A DNA stretch of 64,000 nucleotides from Campylobacterales bacterium (GTDB taxonomy: Bacteria > Campylobacterota > Campylobacteria > Campylobacterales > Campylobacteraceae): assembly GCA_014859645.1 (NCBI GenBank), contig JACUTV010000004.1:1-64000 (forward strand). Direction: 5' to 3'. Below are positions 54,348-64,000 of the stretch, in pieces. Each line of letters starts with the position of its first letter. Position 1 is the stretch's first letter. Under the pieces are notes generated by a model. It was given only the letters and a program-made list of their open reading frames with translations, was not told where the DNA came from and ran no database searches. Made by a program: the position numbers and the translations under genes.

Positions 54348-55352
54348 TTATTTGGTTACTGCAGCTAAATCTGCTTTCATTTGTTTCAAGACGTCTTCAC
54401 CCCGTTTTCCCGCACGTTCTATAAACGCTTTCTCTACAGAAGCGGTTCGGGCACGAAAAACAGCTCGCTCTTTTTCGCTAAGATGAACGATTTTGTAGTC
54501 TGGGTTTTTTGCTTTGATTTTCTCACGCCCTATGGCATCAAACTCTTGGGCAACCTCCAAGACATGCGCACGTGCCACTGCGGCGGCGTTACGGATGAGG
54601 GTTTGGTCTTTTGGGTCTAAGCCATTAAAAAAATCTAAATTGGCCATGGCGGTGGCAGTAAAATGGTTATGCCCCATGTAGGTCATCACCTTAGACAGGC
54701 CGTCTAAGCCATAGGCTTCAATCCACACCGCGGGGTTTTCTTGGCCATCAACCATGTTGGTTTTAAGGGCTCCAATCAAGTCTCCCCAACTCATAGCGAT
54801 GGGCGAAGCGCCAAAGGCTTTATACGTTTCAAGCAGTAAGGGTGAGGGCATGGTACGGATTTTGATACCACGCAAATCCTCGGGAGAACAAAACTCTTTC
54901 ATAGTAGTGACCACTTGTTCGCCCTCGGGAAACATGGCTAAAAGCTCCATCTCATGCTCACGAAAGATCTTAGGGAACATGGTGTTAATGGCTTTGCCGT
55001 TTTTAAAAAAGGCATCCAATTGCTGTGGATCAGTAGGCATTAAATACGGCACAAAAAACACATCCATTTCCGGAATGCTTGAGCCCATGTAGCCTGTGGA
55101 TTGGCCTACAAATTGCAACAAGCCTGCTTGTGCTTGCTCCAAAATGTCGGCTTCTTCGCCCAAGGTACCTACGGGGTACACTTGAATCTTGTGGTCGGAG
55201 TTTTTTTCAATCTCCTCTTTAAACTTCATGGCGTAAATTCCCTGGGGGTCACTCTCGCCTTCGCCCATGGCATACTTCCATGTTGCTGCGTGCATTGATG
55301 ACATCAAAAAAAATGCCATAAGCGCCAATCGTAATACTCCATTTGGTCTCAT
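54348..55352 (-). CDS. dctP: TRAP transporter substrate-binding protein (DctP family)
   Basis: Signal peptide; DctP-like sequence (GIKIRTMPSPLLLETYKAFGASPIAMSWGD). Confidence 0.92.
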   Translation of the reverse strand: MRPNGVLRLALMAFFLMSSMHAATWKYAMGEGESDPQGIYAMKFKEEIEKNSDHKIQVYPVGTLGEEADILEQAQAGLLQFVGQSTGYMGSSIPEMDVFFVPYLMPTDPQQLDAFFKNGKAINTMFPKIFREHEMELLAMFPEGEQVVTTMKEFCSPEDLRGIKIRTMPSPLLLETYKAFGASPIAMSWGDLIGALKTNMVDGQENPAVWIEAYGLDGLSKVMTYMGHNHFTATAMANLDFFNGLDPKDQTLIRNAAAVARAHVLEVAQEFDAIGREKIKAKNPDYKIVHLSEKERAVFRARTASVEKAFIERAGKRGEDVLKQMKADLAAVTK

Positions 55353-55606
55353 GGTTACTCCTTAAAGTAATAAATTAGCCCAAAATATGGGCCTATTTTC
55401 ATAATAGTGAAGCAAAACTTGAAGTTTTATTAAACCATAGGTTTTGCTAAAAATATGAATATGTTTATATTGGTGATTATTTTTGGTATTTTACAGCCCT
55501 AGACCTCACCTTGGATTGCGCCAACCTTTTGTTATAATGGCACGCGTTCTTCTTAGTATCACCCGCTTTTTCGTGGAAATTTAAAACGCTATACGATGAG
55601 GTCTTT

Positions 55607-56395
55607 ATGGAAAAAAAACGTATCTTAATCACCAACGATGACGGCTTTGAAAGTGAGGGGTTACTCGCCCTCGTAGAAGCCATGCGTCCCCTTGGGGAAG
55701 TGACTGTTGTGGCTCCCACCACTGAAAAATCTGCTTGCGGACACTCACTAACCCTCACCCGCCCTTTGCGTTTTGTGCAAATTGCCGATGATTTTTTCAA
55801 ACTCGATGATGGCACGCCCACCGATTGTATTTACCTCGCGTTGCACGCACTTTTTAACGAAGACAAAAAACCAGACCTTGTGGTTAGTGGCATCAATCTT
55901 GGGGCAAACTTAGGCGAAGACATCACCTATAGTGGCACAGCAAGTGCGGCCATGGAAGCGGTGCTACAAGGCATTCCTGCCATCGCTTTTTCCCAAGTCT
56001 TTGAACGAGGGGGCGCGTCACTAGACCGCTTTGGCTTTGACCTTGCCAAGGAGACAGCAACCACACTCGCGCGCAAAGTGCTCACAGAGGGTTTTCCCCT
56101 TGGCAAACGCCGCTTTTTAAATGTCAACATTCCTCCTTGTTCCCCAAGTGCATGCCAAGGAATGCGTGTCACGAGTCTGGGTAAACGGCTCTATGGCAAC
56201 GAAGCCCATTTGCACCGCAACCCACGCGGGCTAGAATACTACTGGATTGGCGCTCCTGCGCTCCAGTGGAAAAGCACCGATAAAAAATTCTGCGACCTTA
56301 CCGCCGTGGGAGAACATTACGTTTCTATTACCCCTATTCACTTAGACTTAAGCGCGTACGATGAGATGCAACGGTTAGACACATGGCTAGCGTAG
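55607..56395 (+). CDS. surE: 5'/3'-nucleotidase SurE
   Basis: ILITNDDGFESEGL; VSGINLGANLGEDITYSGT. Confidence 0.96.
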   Translation: MEKKRILITNDDGFESEGLLALVEAMRPLGEVTVVAPTTEKSACGHSLTLTRPLRFVQIADDFFKLDDGTPTDCIYLALHALFNEDKKPDLVVSGINLGANLGEDITYSGTASAAMEAVLQGIPAIAFSQVFERGGASLDRFGFDLAKETATTLARKVLTEGFPLGKRRFLNVNIPPCSPSACQGMRVTSLGKRLYGNEAHLHRNPRGLEYYWIGAPALQWKSTDKKFCDLTAVGEHYVSITPIHLDLSAYDEMQRLDTWLA

Positions 56396-57057
56396 CCTCG
56401 CGGTACGACCGCGTCAAACTGCTCGTTGGCGAAAGCGGTTTTGAACACCTTCAAAACGCACGTATTTTACTTTTAGGTGTGGGTGGCGTGGGGAGTTTTT
56501 GTTTGGATGCCCTAGTGCGTACAGGCGTGAAAAACATCACCATTGTGGACGCAGACACTTACGAGATTACGAACCAAAACAGGCAAATTGGCAGTGAGGC
56601 GGTGGGTGAAGTAAAAGTGCATCGTCTGGCTACGTTGTATCCTACAGTCATTCCCTTACATGTAAGGATTGATGAGGCGTGGATTAAGGCCCATGATTTT
56701 AGTGCCTATGATGTGGTCATTGATGCTATCGACGACATGCGTGCCAAGGTCGCTTTGGCCTTACATGTAAAGGAAGGGTTAGTGTGTTCTATGGGTGGGG
56801 CAAAACGCCTTGATCCCACGCGCATTTGCATTGATTCTATCTGGAATACTACGCAAGATGCTTTGGCAAAAAAGTTTCGGTACGAGTTGCGTAAAGCGGG
56901 GTTTAAAGGGGATTTACAAGTGGTTTATTCGAGTGAACCGCCCAACTGTACGGCACTAGGAAGTTTTGTGGGAGTAACAGGAAGCTTTGGGCTCGCCCTT
57001 GCAAGCTTGGCACTAAGAACCTTACTTGCGTCTAAAAATCTTCCTGAATCCACGTAA
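56383..57057 (+). CDS. tcdA: ThiF/MoeB-like tRNA threonylcarbamoyladenosine dehydratase
   Basis: LLGVGGVGSFCLDALVRTG, VDADTYEITNQNRQ, DAIDDMRAK. Confidence 0.88.
   Translation: MASVASRYDRVKLLVGESGFEHLQNARILLLGVGGVGSFCLDALVRTGVKNITIVDADTYEITNQNRQIGSEAVGEVKVHRLATLYPTVIPLHVRIDEAWIKAHDFSAYDVVIDAIDDMRAKVALALHVKEGLVCSMGGAKRLDPTRICIDSIWNTTQDALAKKFRYELRKAGFKGDLQVVYSSEPPNCTALGSFVGVTGSFGLALASLALRTLLASKNLPEST
56656..56665. repeat. TTACATGTAA in tcdA (copy 1)
   Basis: Exact decamer; LHVR frame. Confidence 0.9.
56761..56770. repeat. TTACATGTAA in tcdA (copy 2)
   Basis: Exact decamer; LHVK frame. Confidence 0.9.
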
Positions 57058-57493
57058 CATCGGTTTTTAAAATCCTAATCGTATTGGCGATATCCGCACG
57101 TTGGACGTAGATGGCATGGCGACCCTCATAGAGCAAGTCGGCGCGAAAAACGCTCGTGCCGATGCGAAATTGTTGGTCGGGTTTGAGGAAAAACTGTTCT
57201 CCTAGTGCCATTCCCACAGGCTCAACAAGGCTCAAACCACTCAATCCAAGCACTACCAAATACGCCCACTGTATTTTTTTAGCAAAACGGGTGTACAGCA
57301 TGCCAAAACCTAGCGCCAAAGAACACACGCCCAGTAGCACAAAAGGTTGGTGGTCAAAAAAATAAACGTTAAAATACTCCGCGATGCCTAAAGCGTCAAA
57401 ATAGTGAAGTTTTAGGCCGATAAACACCAAAAAATCCACCATAAGCACCAACACAAGGCCCAGAATAAATCCATTGACTAGTTTGTAGCTCAT
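57032..57493 (-). CDS. Hypothetical membrane protein
   Basis: Several hydrophobic segments; 153 aa; 3' end overlaps tcdA convergently. Confidence 0.7.
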   Translation of the reverse strand: MSYKLVNGFILGLVLVLMVDFLVFIGLKLHYFDALGIAEYFNVYFFDHQPFVLLGVCSLALGFGMLYTRFAKKIQWAYLVVLGLSGLSLVEPVGMALGEQFFLKPDQQFRIGTSVFRADLLYEGRHAIYVQRADIANTIRILKTDVTWIQEDF

Positions 57494-57930
57494 CGTTTTC
57501 TCCTTGCACGGTTGCGCCCAAGTTGAATCAAGCGCGAAGGTGGGGCTTCAAAAAAACCACGCGCATCTTCCACCACTACATCTGCTTGCGCCTTGGCAAA
57601 TGCCACATCAAATCCCTTACCCGTTGGGTTGGCCGAAGTGGAATACATCCACCCAAAGGGTCTTAAAAAAGCTGCATGTTCGGGGGCATCTACCCGCCGC
57701 AAAGCCTCGCCATTGGGAAATAAAAAAGTCGTTTTCTTAGCGTATCTTACCCATTTTTTAAAAGAATTGGGTACCCGCGCATGGGCTTGGAGGTCTTTAC
57801 ATGTAGCCACGCTTTTTAAGCAAGGCTGAGTTGGGTCGCGCCCTTTGATGGCGTTGAGTTTGGCTTTGTCTTGGGACAAAAACCCCACTGTCGTGTCGGT
57901 TTGAACCAAATACACACAGCGGGGGTTCAT
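57490..57930 (-). CDS. Sua5/YciO/YrdC-family protein
   Basis: YrdC-like sequence (TTVGFLSQD, MYSTSANPTGKGFD). Confidence 0.8.
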   Translation of the reverse strand: MNPRCVYLVQTDTTVGFLSQDKAKLNAIKGRDPTQPCLKSVATCKDLQAHARVPNSFKKWVRYAKKTTFLFPNGEALRRVDAPEHAAFLRPFGWMYSTSANPTGKGFDVAFAKAQADVVVEDARGFFEAPPSRLIQLGRNRARRKR

Positions 57931-57932
57931 GG

Positions 57933-60900
57933 TTAGTTAAGGTAATCTTGCAAGGCTTTGGGCTCCAAAGCACTTTCGTTCTGGATGGCTTCAATGGCCG
58001 TCGTCGCAGCAAGCGCAGCAGCAATGGTCGTAAAATAAGGAATCTTAAAGCGCAAGACCGATTGGCGAATCTTTTTGGCGTCGTCTTTGCTGGATTTGTT
58101 GTCACTGGTGTTGATGACTAGGTCAATCTCTTTGTTTTTTAGCATGTCTTCCACATTGGGGCGACCTTCGCTAATCTTATAGACAAATTCGCTTTTCACG
58201 CCCGCCTCTTGAAGCATTTTGTAGGTGCCTGAGGTGGCAACCACTCGTAATCCAAGGGCTTCAAATTTCATCCCAATTTCTTTGGCGTGGGCTTTGTCCA
58301 CATCTGTCAACGATACAAACACGGTGCCTTTTTTGGGCAAAATGTTATTAGAAGCAATCTGACTTTTCGCAAAAGAGATGGCAAAAGAGTCGCTAATACC
58401 CATGACTTCGCCCGTGGATTTCATCTCTGGGCCAAGGATGAGGTCTGCGCCTTGGAGTTTATTGAAAGGAAACACCGCTTCTTTGACCGCAATGTGGCCC
58501 TTCATTTTGGGTTTTAAAATACCCTCTTCCTCAGTAACCACGTTAAAGGTGTCGTAAAAAGCCAAAGCTTCACGCAAATTGCCTTGGAACATCACGCGGG
58601 TTGCTACTTTTGCCAAGGGCACGCCTGTTGCCTTGCTCACAAAAGGCACCGTACGGCTCGCGCGCGGGTTCACTTCAATCATATACAACGCGTCATTGTA
58701 AATAGCATACTGGATGTTCATGAGACCCACAACGCCCAAGTTTAAAGCGATGGTCTTGGTTTGGGCTTCCACTTCTTTAAGCAAACGCGCGCTGATGCTA
58801 ATGGAAGGCAGTGAGCACGCACTGTCGCCGCTGTGGATACCTGCTTCTTCGATGTGTTGCATGATGCCACCGATGTAGACCTCTTTTCCATCACAAATCG
58901 CGTCCACGTCAAGCTCGATGGCATTGTCCAAAAATTTGTCCAAAAGTACGGGAGAATTGTGACTCACGCTCACCGCTTCGTTCATGTACGTGCGCAGCTC
59001 CTCTTCGTTGTACACGGTGCGCATCGCGCGACCTCCAAGGACGTAACTAGGGCGCACAAGCACGGGATAGCCAATCTTAGAGGCTTTTTCTAAGGCTTCT
59101 TTTTCACTGGTTGCCGTGTCATTTTCTGGCTGTTTGATGTCGTACTTGCGCAAAAATCCTGCAAACTTTTCGCGGTCTTCCGCCATGTCAATAACCCGCG
59201 CTGTCGTACCAATAATCTTTGCCCCAATCACCGTCAACCGCTTGGCAAGTTTAAGGGGAGTTTGTCCACCAAAATGGACAATTACTCCATCGGGTTGCTC
59301 TCTTTCTACGACGCTACGCACGTGTTCAAAGTCGATAGGTTCAAAGTACAAAATATCGCTGGTGTCGTAGTCGGTGGAAACCGTTTCGGGGTTACAGTTG
59401 TACATGATGGTCGTGACATCCATGTCTTTAAGCGCGTACGCCGCGTGCACACAACAGTAGTCAAACTCAATCCCTTGCCCGATGCGGTTTGGCCCACCAC
59501 CGATAATCATGACTTTCTTTTTGTCGCTTTTGGGAAGTGGGGTTTTAGGCAAACGGGTGATGTTGGTGGAAGAGTACAAGTAAGGTGTAAGGGCTTTAAA
59601 CTCCGCCGCGCACGTGTCCACTTCGTTGTATTCAAAGTCAATGCCAAGGCGCATTCTGGCGGTGTAAATGTCATTTTGTGTCAGCTCTAGGTTGTCTTGG
59701 CGGTTGATAAGCTTGGCAATCATCTTGTCTGAAAAGCCCATAGTTTTGGCTTCGCGTAACAAAGGCTCGTCGTTTAGAATATCCATGTCGATGCATTTTT
59801 CAAATTCCATCAACGCTTTAAATTCGTTCAAAAACCATGGGTCAATTTTGCTCCACTCGTGCACGTCTTCAACACTAAACCCGCGCCCAAACGCATCTGC
59901 TACGTACAACATGCGGTCGCTGTGCGGGCGGCGAATGTCTTTGATAAGCACCTCATCGCTCACTTTCACAAACTCAAAGCCTGACCACCCTGTCTCCATA
60001 GAACACAGTGCTTTTTGAAAAGACTCTTTAAAGGTACGCCCAATGGCCATCACTTCGCCTACGCTTTTCATGGAAGTCGTGAGGGTGGAGTTAGCTTGAG
60101 GGAATTTTTCAAAGGTGAAACGGGGGATTTTCGTAACGATATAGTCAATGACAGGTTCAAAACTTGCCGGCGTGCCCGTGATGTCGTTAGTGATTTCATC
60201 TAGTGTAAAGCCCACCGCCAATAAGGTTGCCACTTTAGCGATAGGATACCCCGTCGCCTTAGAAGCAAGGGCAGAAGAGCGACTCACGCGTGGGTTCATT
60301 TCGATGACAATCATGCGTCCTGTTTGAGGATGCACCGCAAATTGCACGTTTGACCCACCTGTATCTACCCCAATCTCGCGCAAAATAGCAAACGAGGCAT
60401 TACGCATCTTTTGGTACTCTTTGTCGGTCAAGGTAAGGGCGGGTGCGACGGTCACAGAATCTCCCGTATGCACACCCATTGGGTCTACGTTTTCGATAGA
60501 ACAGACGATGATGCAGTTATCAGCGCGGTCACGGATAACCTCCATCTCGTACTCTTTCCATCCTAACAAAGACTCTTCGATGAGGATTTCGTTAATGGGG
60601 CTGATTTCCAACCCTGTTTCTGCCAATTCTTTAAATTCGTCAATATTAAACGCCACCCCACTGCCTCCACCCGCAAGGGTATAAGAAGCGCGAATCATCA
60701 ATGGAAAGCCGATGTTTGCAGCCGCTTTCATGGCTTCTTCCATGGAGTAAGCGTATTGGCTTTTAGGCAAATCCATCCCGATTTTTAGCATCGCTTCTTT
60801 AAAGGCTTGGCGGTCTTCGCCTTTTTTGATGGCTTCTGGATTAGCACCTAGAAAAACGATGTCCCCTAGCCTGCCACCCTCGTACAATTTCATGGCCGCA

Positions 60901-61190
60901 TTTAGGGCAGTTTGTCCTCCCATGGTAGGCAAAATAGCGTCTACCTTTTCTTTTTCGATAATGCGCTCAATCACCTCTTGCGTGATGGGCTCAATATAGG
61001 TGCGATCGGCAAATTCAGGGTCTGTCATAATCGTCGCAGGGTTAGAGTTAATGAGCACCACACGGTATCCAAGCTCTTTGAGTGTTTTAGCAGCTTGTGT
61101 TCCAGAGTAGTCAAATTCGCACGCTTGCCCAATAATAATGGGCCCTGAACCTATGAGTAAAATTGTTTTTATGTCTTCACGTTTTGGCAT
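57933..61190 (-). CDS. carB: Carbamoyl-phosphate synthase large subunit
   Basis: [20 protein letters not shown], two ATP-grasp halves, C-terminal MGS domain. Confidence 0.98.
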   Translation of the reverse strand: MPKREDIKTILLIGSGPIIIGQACEFDYSGTQAAKTLKELGYRVVLINSNPATIMTDPEFADRTYIEPITQEVIERIIEKEKVDAILPTMGGQTALNAAMKLYEGGRLGDIVFLGANPEAIKKGEDRQAFKEAMLKIGMDLPKSQYAYSMEEAMKAAANIGFPLMIRASYTLAGGGSGVAFNIDEFKELAETGLEISPINEILIEESLLGWKEYEMEVIRDRADNCIIVCSIENVDPMGVHTGDSVTVAPALTLTDKEYQKMRNASFAILREIGVDTGGSNVQFAVHPQTGRMIVIEMNPRVSRSSALASKATGYPIAKVATLLAVGFTLDEITNDITGTPASFEPVIDYIVTKIPRFTFEKFPQANSTLTTSMKSVGEVMAIGRTFKESFQKALCSMETGWSGFEFVKVSDEVLIKDIRRPHSDRMLYVADAFGRGFSVEDVHEWSKIDPWFLNEFKALMEFEKCIDMDILNDEPLLREAKTMGFSDKMIAKLINRQDNLELTQNDIYTARMRLGIDFEYNEVDTCAAEFKALTPYLYSSTNITRLPKTPLPKSDKKKVMIIGGGPNRIGQGIEFDYCCVHAAYALKDMDVTTIMYNCNPETVSTDYDTSDILYFEPIDFEHVRSVVEREQPDGVIVHFGGQTPLKLAKRLTVIGAKIIGTTARVIDMAEDREKFAGFLRKYDIKQPENDTATSEKEALEKASKIGYPVLVRPSYVLGGRAMRTVYNEEELRTYMNEAVSVSHNSPVLLDKFLDNAIELDVDAICDGKEVYIGGIMQHIEEAGIHSGDSACSLPSISISARLLKEVEAQTKTIALNLGVVGLMNIQYAIYNDALYMIEVNPRASRTVPFVSKATGVPLAKVATRVMFQGNLREALAFYDTFNVVTEEEGILKPKMKGHIAVKEAVFPFNKLQGADLILGPEMKSTGEVMGISDSFAISFAKSQIASNNILPKKGTVFVSLTDVDKAHAKEIGMKFEALGLRVVATSGTYKMLQEAGVKSEFVYKISEGRPNVEDMLKNKEIDLVINTSDNKSSKDDAKKIRQSVLRFKIPYFTTIAAALAATTAIEAIQNESALEPKALQDYLN

Positions 61191-61255
61191 CGCTTATTCC
61201 TCGCTCAAAGTTTACACAAAAACCCTCCAAGGGCTTTGGTCTAACCTTTAGAACA

Positions 61256-61999
61256 CTACTCAACAACGTACATGTACATGGGTGCTTTGGCTTGCGTGTA
61301 GGGCAAAACCACCGCGCTTTGGTAGGATTCTTCTTGAATCACTTCAATGACTTTTCCCACAGGAACCCCTGCAAAAAAGATTTCATCCATCCCGCTTGTA
61401 GTTACCTCATCGCCCACTTTTGGTTCCATCCACATGGGAATGTAACGCACTTGAATGTATTGGTTGTTCCCCATGGCAACGCCTGGGATGTTGTCTTCTC
61501 CTACAGAAACGGAAAAGATAGATTTAGGATCACCTTGCAGTAAGCCCAAGGGTCTTCCTTGGTCAAAAATCACAATTCCTGCCGTGTTTCCTTGGTGCAA
61601 TAGCCCATAAATGCGCGACTGATTAGCATCTTCAAAATCAAGCCACACGCGGTGATAGTTGCTTAGGTTCACATACGAAACCGCTTGCACCAATTTCACA
61701 CTCGGCGCATAAGGCGGTCTTTCGTGGTCTTTTAATAACGCGTTCAATTTCCCCGCAAAAGCGATGGAAAGCAGCGCCGAACGTTCCAATTCGCTATTGT
61801 GTGCGCGAAGTATTCGGATCGCATCCCGCTGTGCAAGGTATTCTTCTGTCCACGTTTTGACGCGTTCAACGGTTGTAAGATAGCCCGTGGTAACAGAGGT
61901 TGAAAAATCTGCCACCACGCCGCGCGCATCTCCCCCATACTTCAACGAGATAAAGATAAATACCCCGATGATAAAAAAAAATTTAAGTTTGCTACTCAT
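61256..61999 (-). CDS. mreC: Rod shape-determining protein MreC
   Basis: MreC-like; downstream of mreB; start at MSSKLKFFFIIG. Confidence 0.88.
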   Translation of the reverse strand: MSSKLKFFFIIGVFIFISLKYGGDARGVVADFSTSVTTGYLTTVERVKTWTEEYLAQRDAIRILRAHNSELERSALLSIAFAGKLNALLKDHERPPYAPSVKLVQAVSYVNLSNYHRVWLDFEDANQSRIYGLLHQGNTAGIVIFDQGRPLGLLQGDPKSIFSVSVGEDNIPGVAMGNNQYIQVRYIPMWMEPKVGDEVTTSGMDEIFFAGVPVGKVIEVIQEESYQSAVVLPYTQAKAPMYMYVVE

Positions 62000-63026
62000 T
62001 CGCCAATTGTTGTAAAAGTTGAATCTCTTCCAAAGCCTTGCCCGTGCCTTTGGCAACGGCTAGCAACGGCTCATCCGCAACAAACACTGGTAATTTCACA
62101 ATGTCCGCGAGGTATTTATCAATGCCACGAATCAACGCGCCCCCACCTGTCAGTACCACGCCGTTTTCCACGATATCGCCCGCCAAATCAGGAGGCATGA
62201 CTTCAAGTACGTCTTTAAGTGCATCGGCAATCTCTTTCAACGGTTCACGCATGGCTTCACGCACATCTTCACTGGTCAGTTCAATGCGGCTCAACAGCCC
62301 ACTCACTTGGTCACGGCCTTTAACCATCATGGAAAGTTCCGAATCAAGGGCCACGGCACTGCCCACTTCGATTTTAATCTGTTCACCCGTACGCTCGCCA
62401 ATGAGCAAGTTGTATTTGCGTTTGACATAATCCACGATAGACATGTCGATTTTATCTCCCGCGGTGCGGATGGATTTGCTGATGACCAAACCGCCCAAGG
62501 AAACCACGCCAATCTCTGTCGTACCGCCCCCGATGTCTACCACCAAACTTCCTTGGGGTTCCCGCACAGGCAATCCCGCACCAATAGCCGCAGCCATAGG
62601 CTCTTCAATCAAAAATACTTCGCGCGCACCCGCACTCATGGCAGACTCACGTACCGCTTTGCGCTCCACTTGCGTTAACCCATAAGGCACACAAATGATG
62701 ATGCGCGGACGTAAAAAGCTTTTGCGTTTGTGGGCTTTTTCAATGAAGTAGCGAATCATCTTTTCGGTCATGTCAAAATCCGCAATCACCCCATCGCGCA
62801 TGGGTCGGATAGCCTCAATGTCACCAGGCGTTTTTCCCACCATCTCTTTGGCTTCGTGGCCTACGGCTAGAATCTTTTGGCGACCAAATTTATCGCGCTG
62901 TACCGCCACAACAGAAGGCTCATTGATGATGATGCCTCTGCCTTTTACAAGCACCAACGTATTGGCCGTACCAAGGTCGATACTCATATCGCTAGAGAAA
63001 AAACCGATTAACTGATCTAATATCAT
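61992..63026 (-). CDS. mreB: Rod shape-determining protein MreB
   Basis: SIDLGTANTLVLVKGRGIIINEPSVVA; actin-like motifs. Confidence 0.98.
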   Translation of the reverse strand: MILDQLIGFFSSDMSIDLGTANTLVLVKGRGIIINEPSVVAVQRDKFGRQKILAVGHEAKEMVGKTPGDIEAIRPMRDGVIADFDMTEKMIRYFIEKAHKRKSFLRPRIIICVPYGLTQVERKAVRESAMSAGAREVFLIEEPMAAAIGAGLPVREPQGSLVVDIGGGTTEIGVVSLGGLVISKSIRTAGDKIDMSIVDYVKRKYNLLIGERTGEQIKIEVGSAVALDSELSMMVKGRDQVSGLLSRIELTSEDVREAMREPLKEIADALKDVLEVMPPDLAGDIVENGVVLTGGGALIRGIDKYLADIVKLPVFVADEPLLAVAKGTGKALEEIQLLQQLANE

Positions 63027-63045
63027 TCACATTGCCTTTTGTGCG

Positions 63046-64000
63046 CTACGCGCTTTTTTTATCTTTTTTGATGTACAAGGGTTTGGTACCATTCACAACC
63101 GTGTCTTCTGTGATGAGGATTTCATAACCTTCTAATTCGGGGAGTTCATACATGATGTCTACCATCAACTCTTCCATGATGCTTCGCAGTCCCCTTGCCC
63201 CAGTTTTACGCTTGATAGCCAAGCTTGCTACCGCTTCGAGTGCTTCAGGTTCAAAGGCCAAATCTGCCCTGTCAATGGCGAAGAGTTTTTTGTATTGTTT
63301 GAAAATAGCGTTTTTGGGTTCGGTTAAGATGCGCACCATCTCTTCTTGTCCAATCTTGCCCAACGTTGCCACTACATGTAAACGGCCAATCAACTCAGGA
63401 ATGAGTCCATAATGCACCAAATCATCGGGTTCGATGAGTTCTAAAAGTCCCTCTTCTTCGCTCTTGCCACGTTTTTCTTGGCCAAAGCCTAAGACATTGT
63501 TGCCGATGCGGCGTTTGATGATTTCTTCCATACCATCAAAGGCACCGCCACACACAAACAAAATGTTAGAAGTGTCGATTTGAATAAACTCTTGGTTAGG
63601 ATGCTTGCGCCCTCCCTTGGGTGGGATATTGACCACGCTACCTTCGATGATTTTTAAAAGTGCTTGTTGCACCCCTTCCCCTGAAACGTCACGGGTAATA
63701 GAACGGTTTTCGCTCATGCGGGCGATTTTATCAATCTCATCTACAAACACGATGCCTTGTTCTGCTTTTTTCACATCACCATCCGCAGCTTGCAATAAAC
63801 GGGTCAAGATATTTTCCACATCTTCCCCTACATACCCCGCTTCCGTGAGGCTCGTCGCGTCACAGATGGCAATAGGCACGTCTAAAAACTTTGCCATGGT
63901 TTGCGCCATGAGTGTTTTTCCGCTTCCTGTTGGCCCGATGAGCAAAATGTTGGACTTGGAAATTTCCGTGTCATCTTCGTGCACAAGGTTTTGTTTGAAA
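63046..64000 (-). CDS. clpX: ATP-dependent Clp protease ATP-binding subunit ClpX (N-terminus beyond window)
   Basis: [30 protein letters not shown]; frame stays open past 63984 to the edge. Confidence 0.96.
   Translation of the reverse strand, partial: FKQNLVHEDDTEISKSNILLIGPTGSGKTLMAQTMAKFLDVPIAICDATSLTEAGYVGEDVENILTRLLQAADGDVKKAEQGIVFVDEIDKIARMSENRSITRDVSGEGVQQALLKIIEGSVVNIPPKGGRKHPNQEFIQIDTSNILFVCGGAFDGMEEIIKRRIGNNVLGFGQEKRGKSEEEGLLELIEPDDLVHYGLIPELIGRLHVVATLGKIGQEEMVRILTEPKNAIFKQYKKLFAIDRADLAFEPEALEAVASLAIKRKTGARGLRSIMEELMVDIMYELPELEGYEILITEDTVVNGTKPLYIKKDKKSA

Noticed and set aside
2892-56770. TTACATGTAA as an ordinary transcription-factor operator
   Set aside because: 16 of 18 exact copies are inside coding regions of functionally unrelated genes, often far from starts; a classical regulon is unlikely, though the intergenic copies could be co-opted.
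2892-56770. TTACATGTAA copies as a CRISPR array or IS/MITE
   Set aside because: No regular tandem spacing with spacers, no target-site duplications or flanking conserved sequence beyond about 14 bp.
59262-59690. 142-aa plus-strand ORF antisense to carB
   Set aside because: Within conserved carB; no start context or family similarity.

Overview
64 kb of a bacterial chromosome, gene-dense and almost fully coding, mostly on the minus strand. Gene content and order (infB-rbfA-rimP-ribD, fliF-fliG-fliH-dxs, cheV-cheAY-cheW, nadA-nadC-flhB, serC-serA, mreBC, carB, clpX) point to a Campylobacterota member, possibly Sulfurospirillum-like (inference only). I see no rRNA, tRNA, CRISPR array, IS element or prophage. 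The ORF track misses a truncated MFS transporter start at the left edge and rpmF (L32). The main unexplained signal is a short perfect palindrome, TTACATGTAA (extended consensus CY-TTACATGTAA-RG). By eye it occurs 18 times exactly, and 15 more sites share the core TACATGTA. A base-composition estimate gives about 0.1-0.2 exact copies expected in 64 kb. Sixteen of the 18 exact copies lie inside protein-coding genes of unrelated families, read as L-H-V-K/R or x-T-C-K. The third frame, which would give a stop, never occurs. Three genes carry two copies about 100 bp apart, and related copies overlap two start codons and one Shine-Dalgarno sequence. This looks like a genome-wide dispersed palindrome, analogous in form to cyanobacterial HIP1, of unknown function. 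I do not recall a published description of it.
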